64,000 nucleotides of DNA from Caballeronia arationis (GTDB lineage Bacteria; Pseudomonadota; Gammaproteobacteria; Burkholderiales; Burkholderiaceae): contig NZ_FCOG02000035.1 of the NCBI RefSeq assembly GCF_001544975.2, forward strand, positions 1-64,000, in the 5' to 3' direction. Of the stretch, positions 26,182 through 34,993 are shown in pieces. Each line of letters starts with the position of its first letter. Position 1 is the first letter of the stretch. The position numbers were made by a program, and so were the translations under genes. The notes below the pieces were generated by a model. It was not told the DNA's origin and made no database searches. It saw only the letters and a list, made by a program, of their open reading frames with translations.

Positions 26182-27261
26182 TCACACCGGATCGGGCAGA
26201 AACAGCGACCGCTCGTTGAAGAGCGGCGACGTATAAGGCTTGTCCTCGCCGCGGTCGTATTCGCCGTGGTAGCGGCCGATGCGCGCCACTTCGTTCTTCG
26301 ATCCGAGAATCACCGGCACGCGTTCATGCAGCGCACGCGGCTTCACATCAAGAATGCGTTCGCGCCCGGTGATCGACATGCCGCCCGCCTGCTCGACGAG
26401 AAAGCTCATCGGGCTCGCTTCATAGAGCAGGCGCAGGCGTCCCTGCATCGCGGGGGTCTTGAAGTCGCGCGGATACATGAACACGCCGCCGCGCATCAGG
26501 ATGCGATGCACTTCGGCCACCATCGACGCGATCCAGCGCATGTTGAAGTCGCGCTCGCGGCAGCCGCTCCTGCCGTCCTTGCATTCCTGCACGTAGCGGC
26601 GCACGGGTGGCTCCCAGAAGCGTTCGTTCGATGCGTTGATCGCGAACTCGCACGAGTCTTCGGGGATGCGGATATCGGAATGCGTAAGCACGAAGTTGCC
26701 GACATCGCGCTCCAGCGTGAACCCATGCGTGCCGTTGCCGACGGAAAGGACGAGCATCGTCGAGGGGCCGTAGATCGCGTAACCCGCCGCCACCTGTTCG
26801 CGGCCGGGGCGCAGGAAACCTGCCTCACCGGACTCGCCATTCACGCGCAGCACCGAGAAAATCGAACCGACGACGCCGTTGATGTCGATATTCGACGACC
26901 CGTCGAGCGGATCGAATGCGAGCAGATAGTCGCCGCGCGGATAGGCTTCCGGAATGTCATAGACGCCCTCCATTTCCTCGGACACCATGCCCGCGAGCAG
27001 GCCGTCCCACTCGCAGTGCTGAAGGAAGATGTCGTTGGTCGCGAGGTCGAGTACCTTCTGCTCCTCGCCGTGCGTGTTGACGCTTTGCGCCGATCCGTAG
27101 TTGCCGCCGAGCGCTCCTTTCGTGAGCGCGGCCGAGATGGTCTTGATCGACGCGGCGACGTCGATCAGGAGCGCCGACAAGCCGCTCTGGCTCTGCGGAC
27201 CGGGCTTGCGGTCGAGCGTGTCGATGAGGAATTTCGAAAGGGTCGTTCGTCCGTCCTGCAT
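26182..27261 (-). CDS. cbbF: Fructose-1,6-bisphosphatase class I
   Basis: A 359-aa phosphatase that hydrolyses fructose-1,6-bisphosphate, and possibly sedoheptulose-1,7-bisphosphate, in the Calvin cycle. Metal and catalytic segments are GNYGSAQSVNTHGEEQKVLD, VSEEMEG, FDPLDGSSNID and the C-terminal YEASPMSFLVEQAGG. It follows cbbX by 18 bp and precedes cbbP by 44 bp on the same strand. Confidence 0.95.
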   Translation of the reverse strand: MQDGRTTLSKFLIDTLDRKPGPQSQSGLSALLIDVAASIKTISAALTKGALGGNYGSAQSVNTHGEEQKVLDLATNDIFLQHCEWDGLLAGMVSEEMEGVYDIPEAYPRGDYLLAFDPLDGSSNIDINGVVGSIFSVLRVNGESGEAGFLRPGREQVAAGYAIYGPSTMLVLSVGNGTHGFTLERDVGNFVLTHSDIRIPEDSCEFAINASNERFWEPPVRRYVQECKDGRSGCRERDFNMRWIASMVAEVHRILMRGGVFMYPRDFKTPAMQGRLRLLYEASPMSFLVEQAGGMSITGRERILDVKPRALHERVPVILGSKNEVARIGRYHGEYDRGEDKPYTSPLFNERSLFLPDPV

Positions 27262-27279
27262 GGCACTCTCCTTGGAGGT

Positions 27280-28224
27280 CTATCGAATCGGGTCGGGCGG
27301 CGGCGTATCGAACACGCGGCTTGCGCGGATGTCGCTTGCGGCGATGAGTGTCAATGCCTCGCTGCCGGTCGGCTTGCCGCCTTGCAGCGCATCCGCGAAG
27401 AGGCGGTTCGCCTGACGCAGCCGCGCGCGGTCGAGCGCATTGCGCACCGAGCGCGCGTTCGCGAAGTTGGGCAGCGCGATGCGATGCGCGAGATAGTCTT
27501 CGAACGCGGTGCGCGAGCTGTCGTCGAGCCGGTAGTGCATGGCGTCGAGCATGCGTTCGGCGATCTTCAGCAACTCGGCGGCGTCGTAATCGGGAAACGT
27601 GATGTGATGCGCGATGCGCGAGCGAAAGCCAGGATTGCTCCTGAAGAACGTGTCCATGCGGTCTTCGTAGCCGGCGAGGATCACGACGAGATCCTCACGC
27701 TGGTTCTCCATCGTCTGGAGCAGGATCTCGATGGCTTCCTGTCCGTAGTCGCGCTCGTTCTCCGGGCGATACAGGTAGTACGCTTCATCGATGAAAAGCA
27801 CGCCGCCCATCGCGCGCTTGAGCACGTCGCGCGTTTTCGGCGCGGTGTGGCCAATGTACTGGCCGACGAGATCGTCGCGCGTCACCGAGACGAGATGATT
27901 GCGCCGGATATAGCCGAGCCGGTGCAGCACTTCGGCCATGCGCAGCGCGACGGTCGTCTTTCCGGTGCCGGGGTTGCCTGAGAAGCACATGTGCAGCGTG
28001 GGCGCGCCGCTCGCGAGGCCGAGCGTGTCGCGCGCGCGCTCCACGAGCAGATGGGCGGCAATCTCGCGGATGCGCGTCTTCACGGGCACGAGGCCGACGA
28101 GATCGCGATCGAGCTCCGCGAGCACGTCGCCGATGCCTGAGTCGCGGAACAGTGCGACGAGATCGACGTGCGGCGCTGTTGCGGCGGTCTCTTCCGACCT
28201 GTCGAGGATGGCTTCGGCGGACAT
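27280..28224 (-). CDS. cbbX: Red-type Rubisco activase CbbX
   Basis: A 314-aa AAA+ ATPase that frees inhibited red-type Rubisco by pulling on the large subunit tail. Walker A FSGNPGTGKTTVALRMAEVL, the pore loop segment DLVGQYIGHTAPKT and Walker B GGVLFIDEAYYLYRP are all present, with the second-region GYEDRMDTFF and sensor RIAHHITFPDY. It starts 3 bp after the cbbS stop. Its presence implies that a red-type large subunit exists, although none is in this window. The gene ends in TAG. Confidence 0.95.
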   Translation of the reverse strand: MSAEAILDRSEETAATAPHVDLVALFRDSGIGDVLAELDRDLVGLVPVKTRIREIAAHLLVERARDTLGLASGAPTLHMCFSGNPGTGKTTVALRMAEVLHRLGYIRRNHLVSVTRDDLVGQYIGHTAPKTRDVLKRAMGGVLFIDEAYYLYRPENERDYGQEAIEILLQTMENQREDLVVILAGYEDRMDTFFRSNPGFRSRIAHHITFPDYDAAELLKIAERMLDAMHYRLDDSSRTAFEDYLAHRIALPNFANARSVRNALDRARLRQANRLFADALQGGKPTGSEALTLIAASDIRASRVFDTPPPDPIR

Positions 28225-28227
28225 CGT

Positions 28228-28653
28228 TCATCGCTCCGAGTAGCGTTCGCCGGCGGGGCGGTCGGTGGCGTAGGTTCGCATCGCGTAGTGCTGCACGCGG
28301 CCGCGGCCTTCCTGGCGTTCGAGCCTGAATCCCGGTTCGACGGCGGGGCGGTTGACGATGAACGAGAGACGCATGGTCTCGAAGCCGCGCACCGAATCGA
28401 ATGCGTTGACCTTGATGTAGTGCTGCGGATGGGTCGTGCGGCAGGCGTTGACTTCCTGCAGTACGCCGGCGGCATCGTGGAGGTCGAACATGGGCAAGCC
28501 CCACATTTCCCAGTACGTGTTGCGCGGATGCGGATCGTCGGTGAACTCGACCGAGCAGGCCCAGCCCTGGCTCAGGGCATAGTCGATCTGTTTGCCGATT
28601 TCTTCGTTCGTCAGGTCCGGCAGGAAAGAAAAGGTGCCTTGGGTGATATGCAC
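28228..28653 (-). CDS. cbbS: Rubisco small subunit, red-type form IC
   Basis: A 141-aa small subunit. The GTG at 28653 is chosen: AAGGAGG precedes it and the conserved N terminus HITQGTFSFLPDLT follows at once. The motifs GWACSVEFTDDPHPRNTYWEMWGLPMFD and YIKVNAFDS are typical, and the C-terminal tail (FRLERQEGRGR to GERYSER) is the beta-hairpin extension found in red-type enzymes. cbbL is normally directly upstream. Here the upstream side at 28654-28721 has no trace of a large subunit end, and a repeat element follows. Confidence 0.93.
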   Translation of the reverse strand: MHITQGTFSFLPDLTNEEIGKQIDYALSQGWACSVEFTDDPHPRNTYWEMWGLPMFDLHDAAGVLQEVNACRTTHPQHYIKVNAFDSVRGFETMRLSFIVNRPAVEPGFRLERQEGRGRVQHYAMRTYATDRPAGERYSER

Positions 28654-28721
28654 GGGGGACCTCCTTGCGGTCGGTTTTGGGGTTTGTTTGTTCAACACCG
28701 TTTGATGTTTCTGGGCTTCTA

Positions 28722-28822
28722 TGGAACTTGTTTTCTCATCGGTCTATTAGCTCTGCCCCTGTCCGGGGCGGGACTTACTTTCTTTGCTGCTGCAAAGAAA
28801 GTAAGCAAAGAAAGCAGCTTTT
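28722..28822 (-). repeat. Dispersed intergenic repeat, copy B
   Basis: Inverted copy of the element at 4-106. The hairpin ACTTTCTTTGC-tgct-GCAAAGAAAGT and the CCCCT-gtccg-GGGCG arm pair are conserved. The outer edge differs (TGGAACTTG next to the unit). It forms the left arm of the long inverted repeat. Confidence 0.85.
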
Positions 28823-29226
28823 CTGGCAGCAGTCACAAACCGGCAACGCACTGGCAATACTGACTGGCCCATCGCCTAAGTGTCGCCCTCAAACATCCAC
28901 CCGGCTTGGTGCGCGGCACGCACTGACACCTCTAAAACTTCAACAGAGCGGTATGCGCTACGTTCCGGTCCGTCCGCGCTTCGCTCGGACGAGGGGCACA
29001 ACCGAAAACCGGGGGACTACGACCTCGACCTCGAACCTAAACCGCACGACGAAAGCACCTCTCGTCCAGCGAAGCGAAAACGGATGAATGACTGCTGTGC
29101 CAACTCGTTCACTGCGCGATGACACAGTGCGTGCCGCGCACCAAGCCCCTCGGTCTTTTGAGGGCGACACTTAGGCGCTGCGCCACTCGGTATTGCTAGT
29201 GCGTTGACGTGCGGTGACTGCTGCCT

Positions 29227-29330
29227 AAAAAAGCTGCTTTCTTTGCTTACTTTCTTTGCAGCAGCAAAGAAAGTAAGTCCCGCCCCGGACAGGGGCAGAG
29301 CTAATAGACCACTAAGAAAGCAAGTTCCAC
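29227..29330 (+). repeat. Dispersed intergenic repeat, copy C
   Basis: Same orientation and nearly the same sequence as copy A at 4-106, with both hairpins intact. It is the right arm end of the long inverted repeat and lies 27 bp before the small-subunit gene stop. Confidence 0.88.
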
Positions 29331-29357
29331 GGAAGCGGCCAAAACACACCAAAGCCC

Positions 29358-29678
29358 CTACCGAACAAACGTATTCCCGACATCATGCGTATAGGTGGGC
29401 AAATAATCGCTAGCGAGATTGTGAGTATGCAAATACTCCCCTTTAGCGACGTCGTGCGTGACATGCCCGATGACTGCTCCATACCGCAGCACTTTCTGAT
29501 CGACCACCAGCGCGCGCCGCGCGATTTTGTGTGCGAGTTCGACAGCCTGTGCAAGCACGACGCCTTCGCCATCGATCAGTACAGTCTCGCCCGTAGCGAG
29601 ACCCGCGCCCGCGATGAGGCAGTTGTCCTCGGAACTCAGCAGAATCAGCCGCGGGTCGGTTTCGTTCGTCGACGTCAT
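29358..29678 (-). CDS. UxaA-type hydro-lyase small subunit (SAF domain)
   Basis: A 106-aa protein with the N-terminal SAF-domain pattern of the altronate/galactarate dehydratase and sulfolactate lyase family: small subunit segments GETVLIDGEGVVL, AHKIARRALVVDQKVLRYGAVIGHVTHDVAKGE and LHTHNLASDYLPTYT. In these enzymes a 380-400-aa large subunit follows directly. It does not here: the repeat junction begins 27 bp after the stop. It is one base after the sugar permease gene and so belongs to that operon. It may be non-functional alone, or its partner may lie elsewhere. Confidence 0.78.
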   Translation of the reverse strand: MTSTNETDPRLILLSSEDNCLIAGAGLATGETVLIDGEGVVLAQAVELAHKIARRALVVDQKVLRYGAVIGHVTHDVAKGEYLHTHNLASDYLPTYTHDVGNTFVR

Positions 29679-29679
29679 C

Positions 29680-30720
29680 TCAGTTCTGCCCCTCGCCGCC
29701 CGCGAGCCGCGCCACCATCAGCGAGCCCAGGATGATCGCGCCGTAAATCGCCTGAATCCAGAACGACGGAACCTGCGCCAGCGTGAGCAAATTCTGCACG
29801 ACACCCAGCAGCAGCACGCCGGACAACGCCCCAAGCATCGTGCCCTTGCCGCCATCGAGCGAGATGCCGCCGATCACCGCCGCCGCGAACACCGTGAAGA
29901 TCATTCCGTTGCCCTGGTTCGCATTGATCGCGCCGACATAGCCCGTCACGATCAGCCCGCCGACCGACGCCAGCACGCTGCCCAGAACGAACACGCCCCA
30001 CGTGATGCGCTCGACACGAATACCCGCCGCGCGCGCCGCCTCCGGATTGCCGCCGATCGCATACAGCGCTCGCCCCAGCCGGTGATAGCGCAGCATGAAC
30101 GCCGCCACCGCGAACGCCACTGCCGCGAGCCACACGGACACCGGCAGGCCGGCAACGAGCGTCGTCGCGAGCGTGAAAAAGGACGGCGGCATGTCGAAGA
30201 GCGTGCCGCCCTTGGTCGCGCCGACGAGCATCCCGCGCAGCACGATCAGCATCGCGAGCGTCACGATGAACGCGTTCAGCCGCAGCCGCACGACGAGAAA
30301 GCCGTTGACGAAGCCCACCGCCGCGCCGACCACCACGATCGCGAGCAACCCGGCCGCCGCGGGCCATTCGAGCCCGAATCCCGCGGATGCCGCCGGCATC
30401 ACGAGCATCGCGCCCACGGCAGGCGCGATGCCGACCGTGGATTCGAGCGACAAATCGAACTTGCCCGTCAGCACGATCAGCGATTCGGCCAGCACGACGA
30501 GCGCAAGCGCCGCCGACGCGCCGAGAATGCTGATCAGATTCGCCTTGGTGAGAAAGCTCGGGCTGACGAACGCGCCGATCGCGAGCAGCAACGCGAGCGC
30601 GGGCAGTAGCGCGAGGTCGCGAAACCGCGCGAGTTCGATGCGCGAACGCGGCTCTCGCACGCCGACGCCTGCGCCCGGCGCGCTGCCGGCCATCGCGGGA
30701 CTCGGGACGTTATTCTTCAT
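29680..30720 (-). CDS. Sugar ABC transporter permease (RbsC family)
   Basis: A 346-aa inner-membrane permease with about nine hydrophobic segments and the family loop YAIGGNPEAARAAGI (EAA-like region). It overlaps the ATPase gene by 11 bp. The signature ESLIVLTGKFDLSLESTVG near residue 90 resembles RbsC/XylH transporters. The pairing with a UxaA-type subunit suggests import of a hexose or sugar acid. Confidence 0.9.
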   Translation of the reverse strand: MKNNVPSPAMAGSAPGAGVGVREPRSRIELARFRDLALLPALALLLAIGAFVSPSFLTKANLISILGASAALALVVLAESLIVLTGKFDLSLESTVGIAPAVGAMLVMPAASAGFGLEWPAAAGLLAIVVVGAAVGFVNGFLVVRLRLNAFIVTLAMLIVLRGMLVGATKGGTLFDMPPSFFTLATTLVAGLPVSVWLAAVAFAVAAFMLRYHRLGRALYAIGGNPEAARAAGIRVERITWGVFVLGSVLASVGGLIVTGYVGAINANQGNGMIFTVFAAAVIGGISLDGGKGTMLGALSGVLLLGVVQNLLTLAQVPSFWIQAIYGAIILGSLMVARLAGGEGQN

Positions 30721-32215
30721 GGAGACTCACTCCTTCGACCGATGCAATCAGTTCATGGTCCTGCCAGCCGGCAGGAAACTCGGCGGCAACCGCGCCGCGA
30801 AACATTACGAGGACGCGGTCGCACGTACGCAGATCGTCCAGTTCGCCCGACACCACCAGCACCGCCTTGCCTTCGTCGCGCACGCGATCGACGACGCCAA
30901 GCAGCGCTTCCTTGGATTTCACGTCGACGCCCGCCGTTGGGTCGATCAGCACGAGCACGTCCGGGTCGGTTGCGAGCGCGCGCGCCATCACCACTTTCTG
31001 CTGGTTGCCGCCCGACAGGCCCGACACCGCGTGCTCCGGGCCCTGCGTCTTGATGCCGAGCGCGTCGATCATGCGGCGCCCGAACGCGTTCTTCTTCGCC
31101 GGCGACGCGACACCGAAGCGCCCGAGCGTGCGCGCAATTGTCATCGACGCGTTTTCCGCCACCGATTGCGACAGCACGAGTCCCTCGCGATGCCGGTCCT
31201 TCGGCACACAGCCGACGCCCGCGTCGAGCGCGGCGGGCACGTCGCCCGGCGGCAGCGCGCGGCCGTCGACGCGGATCGCGCCCGCGCGCTGGGCGTTCAG
31301 TCCCGCAATCGCCTCCGCGACGTTCGTCCGGCCGCTCGACGTCGCGCCGGTCAGCCCGACCACTTCGCCGCGCTTCACGCTGAACGACACGCTTTCGTAG
31401 TCCTCGCCGCAGAGCGCATCGACGTGAAGCGCGACGGGCGTGTCGGCGGGCAATGCGGGACGCGCGGCGGCATCCGCGACGGCGAGACCGCCCTGCTCGC
31501 CCGTCATCGCCTCGATCAGCTTCTCGCGCGGCAGCGCGGACACCGGCGCGCTCACGATATGCCGCGCGTCGCGCAGCACCGTCACCGCCTGGCAAATCTC
31601 GTACACCTCCTGCAGATGGTGCGAGATGAACAGGAACGTAACGCCTTCGCGCTGCAATTCCTCGATGCGCCGGAACAGGCGCTTGATTTCATCGCCGTCG
31701 AGTTGCGCGGTCGGTTCGTCGAGGATGATGAAGCGCGCGCCGTACGACAGCGCCCGAGCGATCTCGACGAGTTGCCGCGCCTCCACCGTCAGATCGCCGG
31801 CGCGGGCGTCCTCGCGCACGTCGATCTTCCAGTGGTCGAGGAGCGCGCGGGCGTCGCGGCGCATCGTCCGCCAGTCGATCACGCTGCCCTTGACCGGCTG
31901 GCGGTTGATGAACAGGTTCTCGGCGACGGAAAGCTCGCGAATGATCGTCGAGTGCTGGTAGACGCACGCGACGCGCTCGCGCCACGCGTCGCGGTCGGCG
32001 ATCGGCGGAGCGGCCTCGTCGTTGAAGCGCACCTCGCCGGTGTCGGGCTTGCGCAGGCCGGTCAGCATCGAGACCAGCGTCGACTTGCCCGCGCCGTTGC
32101 GTCCGACGAGCGCGTGCGACTCGCCGGGCAGCACGCGCAGGCTCACGTCGTTCAGCGCAGCCGTCGAGCCGAAGCGCTTCGTCAGATTGCGCCCCTCCAC
32201 CACTGGAACGTTCAT
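30710..32215 (-). CDS. Sugar ABC transporter ATPase, two nucleotide-binding domains
   Basis: A 501-aa RbsA/XylG-type protein with duplicated ATPase domains. The first has Walker A GRNGAGKST, a signature-like DLTVEARQLVEIARAL and Walker B ILDEPTAQLD. The second has TGATSSGRTN in place of a perfect Walker A, LSGGNQQKV and LIDPTAGVD. Degeneracy of one site is normal in the family. It starts four bases inside the binding-protein stop (ATGA) and ends 11 bases into the permease gene. Confidence 0.92.
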   Translation of the reverse strand: MNVPVVEGRNLTKRFGSTAALNDVSLRVLPGESHALVGRNGAGKSTLVSMLTGLRKPDTGEVRFNDEAAPPIADRDAWRERVACVYQHSTIIRELSVAENLFINRQPVKGSVIDWRTMRRDARALLDHWKIDVREDARAGDLTVEARQLVEIARALSYGARFIILDEPTAQLDGDEIKRLFRRIEELQREGVTFLFISHHLQEVYEICQAVTVLRDARHIVSAPVSALPREKLIEAMTGEQGGLAVADAAARPALPADTPVALHVDALCGEDYESVSFSVKRGEVVGLTGATSSGRTNVAEAIAGLNAQRAGAIRVDGRALPPGDVPAALDAGVGCVPKDRHREGLVLSQSVAENASMTIARTLGRFGVASPAKKNAFGRRMIDALGIKTQGPEHAVSGLSGGNQQKVVMARALATDPDVLVLIDPTAGVDVKSKEALLGVVDRVRDEGKAVLVVSGELDDLRTCDRVLVMFRGAVAAEFPAGWQDHELIASVEGVSLHEE

Positions 32216-33237
32216 TTGATGGTATTTCCCCAGAGCGACTTGTCGTCGACGTTCGCCTTCGTCACGAGCGGCGCGGGCAACTGGTCTTCGAGGATGCCGG
32301 GCGCGCGCTGCACGATCGTGCTGCCGTGATCGGTCGGGCCGGGCTGGAAGGTCTGCCCCGCCAGTGCCGCCTTGATATAGAAAAGGCCGTACTTTGCGTA
32401 CAGGTCGGCGGGCTGCGAAATCGTCGCGTCGATCTCACCGCGGCGGATCGCGTCGAATTCCTGCGGAATGCCGTCGTTGCTCACGATCACGACGTGCTTC
32501 GGATCGCCTGCCTTGAAGAGCATCTGCTTGCGGCGCAGCGTCTGCAGCGTCGGCGAGAGATAGACGCCGCCCGCCTGCATGTAGATCGCCTTCACGTCCG
32601 GGTTCGCGGTCAGCAGGCTGTCGAGCGCGGTCGCGGCGACATCGCCCTTCCATGCCGCCGGAATTTCGAGCAGCGACAGACCCGGATATTTCTTCAGGCA
32701 CGCGCGGAACGCCTCGGAGCGGTCGCGGCCGTTCACCGAAGCGAGATCGCCCATGATCTGCACGACCTTGCCCGACTTCACGTGCTCGCCGATGTAGTCG
32801 CACGCTTTCGAGCCGTACGCGCGGTTGTCGGCGCGCACGACCATCGCGACCTTGCCCTGCGTCGGCGCAACGTCCACGGCAACCACCGGCACGCTTTTCG
32901 CCGACGACGCCTCCAGCGCGCGGCTGATCGCGGCCGAATCCAGCGGCCCGACGACGATGCCCTTCGCGCCGAGATTCAGCAGGTTGTTCATGTCGGTGAT
33001 CTGCTGCGCAGGGTCGCCGTTCGAATTGACGGGCGCGAGGATGTCGAGACCCATCTGCTTGGCGTAGACCGGCAGGTAGTTGTTGTACGACTGCCAGAAC
33101 GGCGAAGTCAGCAGCGGCAGGCCGAGGCCGACCTTGCCGGCGTCGGCGGCATGCGCCGCGCCCGCCATGCCAGCGCTCGCCGCGACGATCGCGGCAACGA
33201 AACGACGGGCCGTGGGCAGCCCCTTGATGAACGTCAT
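32212..33237 (-). CDS. Sugar ABC transporter substrate-binding protein (RbsB family)
   Basis: A 341-aa periplasmic protein. The ATG at 33237 has AGGAGA upstream. The signal peptide is cut near GAAHAADAG (residue 31). The type 1 binding fold shows GLGLPLLTSPFWQSYNN, AKQMGLDI and the ligand segment VVAVDVAPTQGKV. It is the first gene of the operon, facing the IclR gene, so import of a monosaccharide or sugar acid under IclR control is likely. Confidence 0.9.
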   Translation of the reverse strand: MTFIKGLPTARRFVAAIVAASAGMAGAAHAADAGKVGLGLPLLTSPFWQSYNNYLPVYAKQMGLDILAPVNSNGDPAQQITDMNNLLNLGAKGIVVGPLDSAAISRALEASSAKSVPVVAVDVAPTQGKVAMVVRADNRAYGSKACDYIGEHVKSGKVVQIMGDLASVNGRDRSEAFRACLKKYPGLSLLEIPAAWKGDVAATALDSLLTANPDVKAIYMQAGGVYLSPTLQTLRRKQMLFKAGDPKHVVIVSNDGIPQEFDAIRRGEIDATISQPADLYAKYGLFYIKAALAGQTFQPGPTDHGSTIVQRAPGILEDQLPAPLVTKANVDDKSLWGNTIK

Positions 33238-33339
33238 GTGCGTGTCTCCTGATGTGCTCGTTTGATTGCTATGGACTGGGTCCAGCGTCGGCCTTGTCAC
33301 GTCAGCCGTTATTACTTCGGGTTTGCCTCGATGCGTTCA

Positions 33340-33351
33340 TTCACCAGTGAA
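33340..33351. promoter_or_regulatory. TTCAC-CA-GTGAA palindrome between the transporter and iclR genes
   Basis: A perfect 5+5 inverted repeat in the 245-bp divergent gap, flanked by AT-rich sequence (GTATTATTCATATATGG). It is a fair candidate operator for the IclR regulator. No binding data are implied. Confidence 0.4.
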
Positions 33352-33482
33352 CGTATTATTCATATATGGACAGACCGAAGTCAAGGAAAGTGCGCTGCAG
33401 CATCGGTCGGTAGTTTCCCTAGCGCGCGGCGACTGCCCGCCGCGCGGCGGACGGCTTACACTCGGCGCGGCTCAAACACGAA

Positions 33483-34298
33483 ATGAATCGACCCAGAATG
33501 GACGTGGACGACACCAATGACGCCGACCGCTACCGCGCACCCGCGCTGGACAAGGGGCTCGACATCCTCGAACTGCTTTCGGAACAGAAGGACGGGCTGA
33601 CGCGCGCCGAAATCACCAAGCTCCTCGGGCGCAACGCGAGCGAGATGTACCGGATGCTGGAGCGGCTCGTCGCGCGGCAATACGTCGTGCGCTCGCCCGC
33701 CGGCGACCGCTTTTCGCTGAGCCTGAAGCTGTACGCGCTCGCGCACCGTCATCCGCCGATGAACCGCCTGATCTCCGAGGCGCTGCCCGTGATGCAGCGT
33801 TTCGCCGATACCGCCGAGCAGTCGGTGCATCTCGCCGTGTACGACCGCGGCAACCTGCTCGTGATCGCGCAGGTCGACGGGCCGGGGACGTGGGGTATTT
33901 CGGTACGGCTCGGCTCACGCGTCGGCTTGATCGACACGGGTTCCGGGCGGGTGATGCTCGCGTTCCAGAGCGCGGAGCAGCGCGAGCACATGCTGGCCGA
34001 ACACACGCGGGTGAAGGGCGAACACGTACTCGACCGGGACGTGCTGGAAGCGGCCTACGCGCAGATTCAGGCGGACGGTTACTCGCGCAAGGACAGCCTG
34101 CAGACGGTAGGTGTGACGGACATTACGTTTCCGCTGCTCGGGCCGTCCGGTCAGGCGATCGCGGCGCTGACCTGCCCGTACCTGAGGCGGATCGACGAAT
34201 ACGTCGCGCCGTCGATCGAGGACGTGACCGCGATGCTGAAAGACGTGGCGGCGGGTTTGTCGATGGCTGGCGACGCGCCGGGACAGGAATCGGATTGA
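33483..34298 (+). CDS. IclR-family transcriptional regulator
   Basis: A 271-aa regulator. The winged helix (about residues 20-80) reads GLDILELLSEQKDGLTRAEITKLLGRNASEMYRMLERL. The effector domain shows GTWGISVRLGSRVGLIDTGSGRVMLAF and the C-terminal VTDITFPLLGPSGQAIAALT. It is divergent from the sugar transporter and likely controls it. An alternative ATG lies at 33498; neither start has a strong ribosome site. Confidence 0.9.
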   Translation: MNRPRMDVDDTNDADRYRAPALDKGLDILELLSEQKDGLTRAEITKLLGRNASEMYRMLERLVARQYVVRSPAGDRFSLSLKLYALAHRHPPMNRLISEALPVMQRFADTAEQSVHLAVYDRGNLLVIAQVDGPGTWGISVRLGSRVGLIDTGSGRVMLAFQSAEQREHMLAEHTRVKGEHVLDRDVLEAAYAQIQADGYSRKDSLQTVGVTDITFPLLGPSGQAIAALTCPYLRRIDEYVAPSIEDVTAMLKDVAAGLSMAGDAPGQESD

Positions 34299-34397
34299 AG
34301 CGCGTCGCTGACGCGTTAGAATGGCGGCCCTCTCAAAAAAGCGGGCGGCTGTTCCGGCGGTCCTCCGCTTCCCGATTCTCCGACGTAAGCAATCTCA

Positions 34398-34943
34398 ATG
34401 GCGAAACTCCTGTCCGACCCCGAATTCCAGCGCTTCACCGAGCTCCAGCAAAAGCAGGCGAACTTCACGATCACACCCGAAGAAGCCGACGAACTGCGCG
34501 ATATCGTCGCGCGCGCGCAGAAAAAGCGCGACGACCGTGCGGCCGCGATGCAGTCGATCGAAACCTTCATCCAGCAGTTCGACATCAGCCCGGACGAGCT
34601 CTTCTCGCCCGAGCAGATCGGCGACGCGGCGCGCACTTACGGGCTGATTCCGGCCGCGAAGAAGGAACGCGCGCTCCCGCCGCAGCTCACCCACAACGGC
34701 AAGCCGTATCAGTGGACGTCGCGCGCGCTGCCCGACGACATCCGCGTGCCGCTCTACGAGGCGTTCACGTCGGGCGCGTCGGTGAAGGGCTTCATCGCAA
34801 CGCCGAAGGACGCGACGCGCTGCGCCGCGACCATCGCGCGGCTCGAACGCGAAACCGGCAGCACCTACGCCGAGGCGTGGCTCGACGAACTGACGCTCTC
34901 GCGCGCCCAGATCGACGAGGCGCTGGCGAAGCTCGCGGCTTGA
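34398..34943 (+). CDS. Conserved hypothetical protein, helical N terminus
   Basis: A 181-aa protein I cannot place. The N-terminal third is highly charged and helical (FQRFTELQQKQANFTITPEEADELRDIVARAQKK). A middle region contains LTHNGKPYQWTSRALPDDIRVPLYEAF. There is no signal peptide and no cysteine cluster except one Cys. It starts after a 99-bp gap from iclR and ends in front of a strong terminator. The codon use looks native. A DNA-binding role is possible but unsupported. Confidence 0.8.
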   Translation: MAKLLSDPEFQRFTELQQKQANFTITPEEADELRDIVARAQKKRDDRAAAMQSIETFIQQFDISPDELFSPEQIGDAARTYGLIPAAKKERALPPQLTHNGKPYQWTSRALPDDIRVPLYEAFTSGASVKGFIATPKDATRCAATIARLERETGSTYAEAWLDELTLSRAQIDEALAKLAA

Positions 34944-34961
34944 TCATTTCCGCCCGCGAAG

Positions 34962-34990
34962 AAAATCGCCGCCCTCGGGCGGCGATTTTT
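34962..34990. terminator. Bidirectional terminator
   Basis: Perfect 12-bp stem AAAATCGCCGCC-ctcg-GGCGGCGATTTT with T-runs on both sides. It separates the hypothetical gene from the converging Pat-like gene whose stop is at 34994. Confidence 0.92.
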
Positions 34991-34993
34991 CGT

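Larger units (their letters stand above)
28722..29330. repeat. Long inverted repeat with about 205-bp arms
   Basis: Arms 28722-28925 and 29125-29330 pair imperfectly. Perfect stretches include TTGGTGCGCGGCACGCACTG (arm ends, near 28906-28925 and 29125-29144), TAAGTGTCGCCCTCAAA with its complement, and copies B and C of the dispersed repeat. The centre holds CTCGTCC/GGACGAG-type small inversions. The size and shape suggest a MITE-like or recombination-derived structure; no transposase is present. Confidence 0.75.
28654..29357. other. Rearrangement-like junction made of inverted repeats
   Basis: 704 bp without a credible gene. It is almost wholly a large imperfect inverted repeat (arms 28722-28925 and 29125-29330) around a 199-bp centre. 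It separates cbbS, which lacks its cbbL, from a UxaA-type small subunit, which lacks its large subunit. Short frames such as those translating to LTFFAAAKKV come from the repeats and are not genes. Confidence 0.75.
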
